A stretch of 64,000 bases of DNA from Pseudomonas putida (GTDB lineage Bacteria; Pseudomonadota; Gammaproteobacteria; Pseudomonadales; Pseudomonadaceae): NCBI GenBank assembly GCA_029953615.1, contig CP124529.1, positions 5,420,494-5,484,493 on the forward strand, read 5' to 3'. The translations under genes were made by a program, and so were the position numbers. The number at the start of each line of letters is the position of its first letter. Position 1 is the stretch's first letter. Of the stretch, positions 56,629 through 64,000 are shown one piece after another. The notes below the pieces were generated by a model. That model saw nothing but the letters and a program-made list of their open reading frames with translations. It ran no database searches and was not told the DNA's origin.

Positions 56629-58248
56629 ATGTTCAAAAAAATCTCGCTCACCTTGAAACTCTTCCTGCCACCCGCCATCGCCCTGTTCGGTCTGTTGCTG
56701 TTCGTGGGCTACACCGCGGTGCAACTGGACGACAACGACAGCCGATTGGTATCGCTCGAAAAGCAGCGCTACCCAACGCTGGAAGCTGCCGACAACGTGA
56801 TCTTCCAGTTTTCCCGCCTGCCCGGCCTGCTCAACAGCGCCGTGGCAGCGGGCGAGCGGGACACCTTGGATGAAGCGAGCGACGTGCTGGCCGACGTCCA
56901 TGCGCGGCTGCGCGACCTGGAACCGCTGACCGCTGAACGGGCCGACCGACACCGGGAGCTTCAAGCCTGGTCAGCGGCGATCAAGCGCTACGCCGATAAC
57001 GCGCTCGCCTCCTCCGGCCAACTGCTCGACGGGGCCGCGTTCGATGATTTGCGCCCCCATTTCGACCGCATGGCCAGCGACCTCAAGAACGCCCAGGCGC
57101 TGGGCGAACAGTTTCGCAGCCACGCCTACGCCGACTTCCTGAGCAGCTTGACCCAGGTCCGCGCCGACAACGCCACCACCACGCATGTCGGCTACCTGCT
57201 CAGCTTTTGCCTGCTGCTGTTGGTCAGCGCCAGCGCGGCCTGGGTGATTCGTCAGGTCATGGGCAATGTCCGCGGCGTCATCGCGTCGCTCAGGACCATT
57301 GCCAGCGGCGATGGCGACCTGACCCGCCGCGTGCATGTCGACTCCTCGGACGAAATCGGCGAAATGATCGGCCTGTTCAACGGCTTGCTGGACAGCCTGC
57401 AAGGCACCCTGCGCCAGGTCATCGAAACCGCCGCGCCCCTGGAGCAGATGTCCCGCGAGCTGCACCGGCTCACCCAGGGCGCGGAGGACAGCGCGCGCTC
57501 GCAGCAGGAGCGCACCGAGTCCATCAGCAGTGACATCGACACCATGACCAACAGCATTCAAGAAGTGGCACAGCGCTCCGGACAGGCCTCCGAGCAAGCC
57601 AGCGCCGCGGCGCGCCAGGCGAACGAAGCCAGGCACAACATCGACATACTGTCCTCCAGCATCGGCGACCTGGGCAACAGCGTGCTCGGCTCGGTGCAGG
57701 CCATGGAACAACTGGAAGCAGAAACCCAGCATGTCGGCGCGGTGCTGACGGTGATCCGGAGCATCGCCGAACAGACCAACCTGCTCGCCCTGAACGCCGC
57801 CATCGAGGCGGCACGGGCCGGTGAGCAAGGGCGAGGCTTCGCCGTGGTCGCCGACGAAGTGCGCAACCTGGCCCAGAAAACCGCCGCTTCCATCGCGCAG
57901 ATCCAAGACATCATCCAGCGCCTGCAAAGCAGCGCCAGCGGCGTCTTGCACGCAATGAACCTGAACGGCGAGAAGGCCAGGACAAGCATCGAGCGCTCAG
58001 AACATGCCACGCAGACCCTGGAGGCGATTACCAAGACCGTTCGCCAGATCGATGAGTTGAACGCCGGCATCGCCCGTTTCACCAACGAGCAGATCGGCCT
58101 TTCCCGTTCGATCCAGCAAGACACCGAGAAGCTGCAACAGGATACCCAGGCCACCACGCAAGGTGCCGACGCCACCGCACGGCTCGGTGAGCAATTGGTC
58201 GGTATGGGCAACCACCTTCGCAGCGCCACCGCTCAGTTCCGCATTTGA
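56629..58248 (+). CDS. methyl-accepting chemotaxis protein
   Basis: The start at 56629 ([20 protein letters not shown]) gives a 539-residue protein with TM1 at about 10-32 and TM2 at about 180-205 ([25 protein letters not shown]). A HAMP domain follows and the signalling tip '[36 protein letters not shown]' is standard. The periplasmic helical sensor domain has about 145 residues. The C-terminus has no CheR pentapeptide. It precedes a porin and a PstS-like protein and may sense what they bind. Confidence 0.93.
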   Translation: MFKKISLTLKLFLPPAIALFGLLLFVGYTAVQLDDNDSRLVSLEKQRYPTLEAADNVIFQFSRLPGLLNSAVAAGERDTLDEASDVLADVHARLRDLEPLTAERADRHRELQAWSAAIKRYADNALASSGQLLDGAAFDDLRPHFDRMASDLKNAQALGEQFRSHAYADFLSSLTQVRADNATTTHVGYLLSFCLLLLVSASAAWVIRQVMGNVRGVIASLRTIASGDGDLTRRVHVDSSDEIGEMIGLFNGLLDSLQGTLRQVIETAAPLEQMSRELHRLTQGAEDSARSQQERTESISSDIDTMTNSIQEVAQRSGQASEQASAAARQANEARHNIDILSSSIGDLGNSVLGSVQAMEQLEAETQHVGAVLTVIRSIAEQTNLLALNAAIEAARAGEQGRGFAVVADEVRNLAQKTAASIAQIQDIIQRLQSSASGVLHAMNLNGEKARTSIERSEHATQTLEAITKTVRQIDELNAGIARFTNEQIGLSRSIQQDTEKLQQDTQATTQGADATARLGEQLVGMGNHLRSATAQFRI

Positions 58249-58277
58249 CCCTTACCCACCACAAGAGCAGTTGAAGC

Positions 58278-59438
58278 ATGCAAGGCATTAGAGCACTCGG
58301 TATCGCAGGCCTTATCGCGACCACCCCGGCAATGGCCCTGGACCAGGGAGACTATCGATTCAACGGCTTCGGCACTGCCGGCCTCACCCACCTGGGAGGC
58401 GAGGGTCAAGGACGGAGCTTCGGCATCAGCGGGCAGACCACGGACGCCTGGCGCGGTGACCAGCTCTCCCGGCTGGGCGGCCAACTCCAATATGGGCTCA
58501 CCGACAAGCTGGGGATGACCGTGCAGGGCACCCTCAAGCCGGAACAGGACACCTGGAAAGGCAACCTGGAATGGGCCTACCTCTCCTGGAAGGCGACCGA
58601 AGGCCTGACATTGCGCGCAGGCCGGCTGCGCCTGCCGATCTACATGTACTCCGAAACCCTCGACGTCGGCGTCACCCACCCTTGGTTGCGGCTGCCGGAT
58701 GAGGTCTACAGCCAGGTCCAACTGAGCAACTACGAAGGCGCCGATGCCCTCTACACCCTGCCCACCGGCATCGGCTCCGTGACGCTCCAGGTGGCAGGCG
58801 GCCAAGCCGCCAAGCGCAACCTGTTCGCCATGGATGACCTGTACGACATCGACTACAAGAAAATCTTCGCGGCGAATGTCAGCCTGGAAACCTACGACTT
58901 CGGCACGCTGCGCGTCGGGTATGCCGAAGCAGACATCGACACGGACCTCAGTGCGTCGGTGGTCGCCCCTGGGGGAGCGCCCACGCGTGTCGACTTCCTG
59001 AGCCTGAACCGCAAGAAAGGCCGCTTCGCATCCATCGGTTACCAGTACGACAATGGCACCTGGGTCTCTTCGAACGAGTGGACCAGCAACAACACCGAAG
59101 GTGACCAGCAAGGCAGCATCGATGCCTTCTACCTCATGGGCGGGCGCCGTTTTGGCGACGTGCTGCTCCACCTCACTTACGCTCAGCTCGACGAAGACGC
59201 TGGCCGCCAGAGCTCCTGGACCTACGGCGTGAACTACAACCTGGCGCCGAACCTGGTGCTCAAGGGCGAGTACAAGCGGGTGGACACGCGCGGCAACGGC
59301 TACCGCGGCACCTTCGTGCAGAACGCCCAAGAGACCTTCGACCAGGCAGTCTTCGCGGCTAGCAACGGTGCCGCCGGCACTCCTTCGCGCAACTACGACG
59401 GCGATATCGTCAGCGTCGGCGTCGATTTCGTCTTCTAA
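58278..59438 (+). CDS. outer-membrane porin-like protein
   Basis: A 386-residue protein with a signal peptide (MQGIRALGIAGLIATTPAMA) and alternating beta-strand sequence, ending in a C-terminal aromatic (VDFVF). The FNGFGTAGLTHLGG start and 'WKATEGLTLRAGRLRLPIYMYSE' are features of a porin family often found next to small phosphate-binding-like genes. Its substrate is unknown. It starts 29 bp after the MCP stop and ends 10 bp before the next gene. Confidence 0.85.
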   Translation: MQGIRALGIAGLIATTPAMALDQGDYRFNGFGTAGLTHLGGEGQGRSFGISGQTTDAWRGDQLSRLGGQLQYGLTDKLGMTVQGTLKPEQDTWKGNLEWAYLSWKATEGLTLRAGRLRLPIYMYSETLDVGVTHPWLRLPDEVYSQVQLSNYEGADALYTLPTGIGSVTLQVAGGQAAKRNLFAMDDLYDIDYKKIFAANVSLETYDFGTLRVGYAEADIDTDLSASVVAPGGAPTRVDFLSLNRKKGRFASIGYQYDNGTWVSSNEWTSNNTEGDQQGSIDAFYLMGGRRFGDVLLHLTYAQLDEDAGRQSSWTYGVNYNLAPNLVLKGEYKRVDTRGNGYRGTFVQNAQETFDQAVFAASNGAAGTPSRNYDGDIVSVGVDFVF

Positions 59439-59448
59439 GGAGCGCCAC

Positions 59449-59853
59449 ATGAAACCACTCATCACCGCAGTGTTCGCCGCAGCCCTGGCCACGGCCTGCA
59501 CCCTGGCCCGCGCCGAAGTGGCCGTGATCGTGAATGCCAGCGCCAGCGCCGCACCGTCCCAGGCCGAGGTGGCCAACATATTCCTGGGCAAGAACACCAG
59601 CCTCAAGGGCCTCGACCAGAAAGGCTGGAACCCCACCAAGGAAAGGTTCTACAGCGCGCTGACCAACAAGAACGAATCTCAGCTCAAGTCGTACTGGTCA
59701 GGCCTGGTGTTCACGGGCAAGGGGCAACCACTGCAGAGCGTGGATGATGACGCCGCAGTGATTGCCAAAGTGGGCAGCGAGTCGAATGCCATCGGCTATG
59801 TCGACACCTCGGCCGTCAATGACAAGGTCAAAGTGCTCTTCACCCTGCCCTGA
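59449..59853 (+). CDS. small PstS-like periplasmic binding protein
   Basis: A 134-residue protein after AAGGAG with a signal peptide (MKPLITAVFAAALATACTLARA). 'VANIFLGKNTSLKGLDQKGWNP' and 'SYWSGLVFTGKGQPLQSVDDDAAVIAKVGSESNAIGYVDTS' are the PBP-like blocks of the phosphate-binding family. It is about half the length of PstS and likely represents one lobe. It forms the last gene of a three-gene cassette with the porin and MCP. Confidence 0.85.
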   Translation: MKPLITAVFAAALATACTLARAEVAVIVNASASAAPSQAEVANIFLGKNTSLKGLDQKGWNPTKERFYSALTNKNESQLKSYWSGLVFTGKGQPLQSVDDDAAVIAKVGSESNAIGYVDTSAVNDKVKVLFTLP

Positions 59854-59859
59854 GCTTCG

Positions 59860-59894
59860 CCGCCTCCCTCGACCTGGAACGCCGAGGGAGGCGG
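59860..59894 (+). terminator. strong hairpin after the PstS-like gene
   Basis: CCGCCTCCCTCG-(11-base loop)-CGAGGGAGGCGG, a perfect 12-bp stem 6 bases after the stop codon. There is no T-run, so it may be a terminator helped by Rho or an RNA stabiliser. Confidence 0.65.
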
Positions 59895-60031
59895 TGCCTT
59901 GGTGCCCGCAAGCAAGGACCCGCACGGCTGCGACCTGCAAGCCTTGGTTGAGCCATTATTTACTCAAATGGGTGCCCTATGAGCCGTTTTCCTTCACAAT
60001 GCCTGCACGATATGCAGTGTGGAATCTTCTG

Positions 60032-60590
60032 ATGCACCTCCCTACCGATGAGCGCTTGCTCAAAGCGCTGGCCGACGCGATCGTCGTCCACCCCCGAGCC
60101 ACCTTGAAGGAGCTGGCCGAGGCGGCGGGCGTGAGCAAAGCGACCCTGCACCGTTTCTGCGGCACCCGTGACAACCTGGTGAACATGCTGGAACGCTATG
60201 GCGACCAGATCCTCTCCCAGGTCATCGGCAACGCTGACTTGCACGGCGGCGACCCGACCGCAGCCCTGCATCGTCTCATCGTCGAGCACCTCAAGCATCG
60301 CGAGATGATGATCTTCCTGCTCTTCCAGTACCGCCCGGACTCGTTCGACGACAGCGAAGCGAACCGTCCGTGGCGGGCCTATGCCGACGCCCTGGATGCC
60401 TTCTTCCTGCGCGGCCAGAAGGCGGGAGCTTTCCGTATCGATATCAGCGCGGCGATCTTCACCGAAATGTTCCTGAGCATGGTGTACGGGCATCGTCGAT
60501 GCCGAACGACGCGGGCGGGCGGCCAGCGCGACGTCCGTGCAGACGCTGGAACTGATGTTCCTCGACGGCGCTGCGGCACCCGCCCGCTGA
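60032..60590 (+). pseudogene. TetR-type regulator with a 3' frameshift
   Basis: The HTH 'LLKALADAIVVHPRATLKELAEAAGVSKATLHRFCGTRDNLVNML' at the start and a ligand domain to 'EMFLSMVYG' are in one frame. At about 60487-60489 a run of GGG shifts the frame; in the +1-corrected frame the end reads IVDAERRGRAASATSVQTLE and stops at 60590. The uncorrected frame stops at 60595 with a nonsense tail. Total span is 3n+1. It is either decayed or has a sequencing error. It probably controls the adjacent RND pump genes. Confidence 0.75.
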
Positions 60591-60605
60591 CCTGACTGCG
60601 CACGC

Positions 60606-60640
60606 AAAAAAAAAAGCCCCAGGGCATCGATCCCTAGGGC
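60606..60640 (-). terminator. rho-independent terminator of the pump operon
   Basis: On the minus strand GCCCTAGGG-ATCGATG-CCCTGGGGC forms a 9-bp stem with one mismatch, followed by ten Ts. It lies 36 bases after the stop of the outer-membrane channel gene. Confidence 0.85.
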
Positions 60641-60675
60641 GAAGTGGCTGGACATGCCAACCAAAGGAGGCCGTT

Positions 60676-62080
60676 TCAGCCCTTGCCCGACCACCCACCA
60701 CCGAGTGCGCGGAACAGGTCGACCAACGCCAGTTGCCGCTGGGTACTGGCTTCGATGAAGGCCGCTTCGTTCACGTTGCTGTTGCGCTGGGCGTCCAGGT
60801 AGCGCAAATGGTTGTCCACTCCCCCCTCGTAACGTGCCTTGGCCAGCGCCAGGGTCGCACGACTGGTATCGACCAGGGCCCTTCGCGCAGCCTGCTCACG
60901 GCGCAGGGTGTCGGTGGCGGCCAGCGCATCGGCCACTTCGCGGAAGGCCACCTGGATCGCGCCTTCATAGGCGGCCACAGCCGAGTCCTTGCGTGCCTCG
61001 GCCAGGCTGAGCCCGGCCCGGTTGCGCCCGGCGTCGAACAACGGCAGCGACAATTGCGGCATGAAGGTCCAGCTACGCGAGCCTCCGTCGAACAGCCCGG
61101 ACATCTGCGCACTGGCGGTCCCAAAGCTGCCGGTCAGGCTGATACGCGGGAAAAACGCTGCCCGCGCCGCGCCAATATCGGCGTTGCGCGCCCGCAGCCG
61201 ATGCTCGGCGGCGAGGATGTCCGGGCGACGTTCGATCAGCGCCGACGGCGCGCCCGGGGCGATGTCCTGCAGGACCATCGGCGCCTCGTCGCGCTCGGCC
61301 GGGATCGCCTTCGCCGCGTCCGCGCTGCCCAGCAGCAGCACCAGGGCGTTGTAGGCCTGGCGCTGCTCGCGCACGATGCCTTCCAGCTCGGCCCGCGACT
61401 GCTCGACCAGCCCCAGCGCCTCCTGGTGATCCAGCGCCGTGGCCGTGCCGGCGGTGCGCCGCTGGCCGACCAGGGCCAGCGAATCCTCGGCGGCTGGCCA
61501 GGGTCTGGCGGGTCAGCGCCAGGCGCCGCTCGGCGCCGTCCAGGGTCAGGTAGGCCTGGCTCACCTCGGAGATCAGGGCGATGCGCGCGGCACGCGCGAC
61601 TTCCTCGGTGGCCAGGTACTGTTCCAGTGCCGCATCGCTCAGGCTTTTGACACGGCCGAACAGGTCCACTTCGTATTCCGGCAGCGACAACCCCACCTGA
61701 TAGGTGCTGCTGACCCCTTCGCGGCCATCGCTCGACAAGTCGGTCGGCAAGTGCTGGCGGTTGCCGGAAGCCCCGGCATTCAAGCCCGGGACCCGGTCGG
61801 CACGCTGGATGCGGTACTGCGCGCGGGCCTGCTCGATATCCAGCAGGGTCTGGCGCAGCGAGCGGTTGTTGTCCAGCGCGGTCCCCACCAGCTGGCGCAG
61901 GGACGGGTCGACGATGAACGCCTGCCAGTCCAGTTGCTCCACCGCCCGGCCGCGATGGCCGGCGGCATCGCCCCACGCGGTCGCCACCGGCGCCTCGGGG
62001 CGCTGGTAGGTCGGTGCCAGGGAGCAGCCGGCCAAAGTGACGGCCAGCGCGAACGGAATTGCAAGATTGCGCATGAGCAT
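60676..62080 (-). pseudogene. NodT-type outer-membrane efflux lipoprotein with an internal frameshift
   Basis: The start at 62080 overlaps the pump gene's stop (TGATG). 'LAVTLAGCSLAPTYQRPEAP' is a lipoprotein signal with Cys18. The first 195 residues (to QTLASR) are in one frame; near 61490 it shifts and the rest (from about EQRQAYNALVLLLGS to GGGWSGKG) is in another frame. The span of 1405 bp is 3n+1. Corrected, it is about 467 residues, as in OprM/NodT channels. The reading is broken unless it is a sequencing error. A terminator follows. Confidence 0.85.
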
Positions 62081-64000
62081 CACTGGGTTACCTCGACAGC
62101 GTGTTGCACGGGGGCCGGCTTGCGCTTGAGCAGCTTCAGCACGAATACGAAACAGATCGGCACGAACACCACGCCCAGCAAGGTGGCGCTGAGCATGCCG
62201 CCGATCACCCCGGTACCGATGGCGCGCTGACTGGCCGCACCGGCGCCGGTGGCGATGGCCAGCGGCACCACGCCGAGGATGAAGGCCATGGAGGTCATCA
62301 CGATCGGGCGGAAACGCAGGCGCGCGGCCTCGATGGCGGCGTCGCTCAGGCTGTAGCCCTTCTCCCACAGTTCCTTGGCGAACTCGACGATCAGGATGGC
62401 GTTCTTCGCCGCCAGGCCAATGATGGTGATCAGGCCGACCTTGAAGTACACGTCGTTGGGCATGCCGGTGAGCGTCACCGCCCACACCGCCACCCAGAGC
62501 ACCGATCGGCACGATCAACATGACCGTCAGCGGGATCGCCCAGCTCTCGTACAGCGCCACCAGCAGCAGGAACACCACCAAGATGGCCAGGGCGAACAGG
62601 CTGGCCGCCTGGCCGCTGGACACCTTCTCCTGGTAGGAAAGGCCCGTCCAGGCGTAGCCGATACCCGGCGGCAGCTCGCTGACCAGGCGCTCCATCTCGG
62701 CCATCGCCTGGCCAGTACTATGCCCCGGCGAAGCGTCGCCGGCGATGCGGATGGACGGGTAGCCGTTGTAGCGCACCAGTTGCACCGGCCCCTCTTCCCA
62801 CTGGGTGGTGACGAAGGCGCTGAACGGCACCTGCTCGCCGTTGGCATTCGGGGCATAGAGGCGCAGCACGCTTTCGGGGGTCATGCGTTCGCCTTGCTCA
62901 GCCTGCACCACCACGCGCTGCTGGCGCCCGGCATTGGTGAAGTCGTTGATCACCGCCGAACCGAAAGCCGTGGCCAAGGTGCTGTTGATGGCCTCGAAGC
63001 TCACCCCCAGTGTTCGGGCTTTTTCCCGGTCGATGTGCACACGCAACTGCGGCGCCTCGGCCAGGCCTTCCATCATCGCATAGAGAATCACCGGGTTGCT
63101 GTTGGCGCGGGCCAGCAGTTGGTCACGGGCGGCGAGCAGCGCTTCACGGCCAAGGCCACCACGGTCCATCAGACGCAGGGCGAAACCGCCGGAGTTGCCC
63201 AGGCCGTCGATGGGCGGCGGCATAACCGCGGTGATGGCACCATCACCGTTGGCGGCGAACTGCGCATTGATCGCTGCCGTTTCCGCCTCTGCCGATTGCG
63301 TCTTGTCACGCTGCGACCAGTCCTTGAAGGTGGGGAACGCCAGCGCGGCGTTGTCGCCCTGACCCGAGAAACTGAAGCCGCTGACGATGAACGAGTTGGC
63401 CACCGCCTCACGAGACATCAGGAATTTTTCCAGCGTCTCGGCGGTGTGGTCGGTGCGTACCCGGCTGGCGCCTGGCGGCAACTGTACGTCGACGACGCTG
63501 TAGCCCAGGTCTTCAGCTGGCACGAAGGCCTCCGGTAGACGCAGGTAGGAATAGCCCAGCACCACCAGGATGCCGACATACGCCAGCATCCAGCGCCCGG
63601 CACGCGCCACCAGCCCGTTATTGAGCAACGAATAGCGCTCGGTGATATGGGCGAAGCCACGGTTGAAGGCACCGAAGAAACCGCCCTTCTCATGATGGCC
63701 CTGAGGCACTGGCTTGAGCAGCGTGGCGCACAGCGCTGGGGTGAAGGTCAAGGCCAGGAAGCCGGAGAACAGGATCGAGACAGCCAGAGACACAGAGAAC
63801 TGCTGGTAGATCACCCCCACCGAACCGGACATGAACGCCAAAGGCAGGAATACCGCCGCCAGTACCAGGGTGATACCAATAATGGCCCCGGAAACCTGCC
63901 CCATGGCCTTGATGGTCGCCTCCACCGGCGACAGGCCTTCCTCGGCCATCAAGCGCTCGACGTTCTCCACCACCACGATGGCGTCGTCCACCAAGATGCC
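62080..64000 (-). pseudogene. RND (HAE1) efflux pump subunit, 5' end off window, frameshifted
   Basis: The visible part covers the C-terminal two-thirds of an AcrB/MexF-like drug-proton antiporter: 'VDDAIVVVENVERLMAEEGLSPVEA' (TM4 DD), 'FLPLAFMSGSVGVIYQQFSVSLAVSILFSGFLALTFTPALCATLL', the periplasmic docking region and '[15 protein letters not shown]'. Near 62490 an extra C (plus strand) shifts the frame; the correct end ([30 protein letters not shown] ... [18 protein letters not shown]) is in another frame to 62080. Its N-terminus is beyond position 64000. Substrates unknown. Confidence 0.85.

Overview
The window looks like chromosome of a Pseudomonas, most likely the P. putida group. It is GC-rich and its intergenic gaps carry paired P. 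putida-type REP elements. It holds the glutarate/L-2-hydroxyglutarate lysine-catabolism cluster (glaH-lhgO-gabP), a Pseudomonas-type trehalose synthase, an MvaT-family H-NS-like protein and a PvdQ-like acylase. No rRNA, tRNA or CRISPR was seen.

Layout. (1) 1-7219 is the right end of a prophage or integrative element, all on the plus strand. It holds small early-phage genes (an RMF/CrpP-like protein, an orphan DNA methyltransferase, Ea22-like and NinX-like proteins, a 16-codon coupled ORF), then an excisionase-like gene and a tyrosine integrase ending 20 bp before ybiT. (2) 7240-20891 is core chromosome: ybiT, an MFS permease, an alpha/beta hydrolase, yghU, an amidase, a YheO/DauR-type regulator with a serine/threonine dehydratase-like enzyme, the carboxynorspermidine pair (nspC plus a dehydrogenase), and a DJ-1-like secreted protein divergent from a LysR regulator. 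(3) 20940-25811 is a five-gene operon (ugd, UDP-glucuronate epimerase-like, polyprenyl-phosphate glycosyltransferase, LAB_N protein, ArnT-like transferase) that I read as uronic-acid decoration of LPS; its last gene has a +1 frameshift. (4) 25882-28012 is a radical-SAM/UDG-like DNA repair pair behind a LexA box, followed by trehalose synthase. (5) 30169-31705 is a tandem array of 13 REP-pair units of about 118 bp. (6) 31793-36867 holds an E. coli-type riboflavin synthase, a DUF1275 protein, ProP, a zinc-type HemB and a RIO kinase whose start codon lies in a 12-bp inverted repeat. (7) 36968-41744 is gabP, lhgO, glaH and the divergent glaR. (8) 41954-53148 has a two-component system, glnS-cysS, ppiB-lpxH, a PvdQ-like acylase and small genes. 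(9) About 53150-55300 is an AT-rich accessory patch: a DUF2384 antitoxin-like protein lacking its HTH, an MvaT/H-NS-like gene, two tiny paralogous genes and the N-terminal remnant of an integrase. (10) 55368-64000 holds a TetR regulator, an MCP-porin-PstS-like cassette, a frameshifted TetR gene and an RND pump with its outer-membrane channel, both frameshifted; the RND gene runs off the window.

Four genes (24290, 60032, 60676, 62080) are each broken by what looks like a +1 indel in a GC-rich context. They are either decaying genes or consensus errors, and the sequence alone cannot decide.
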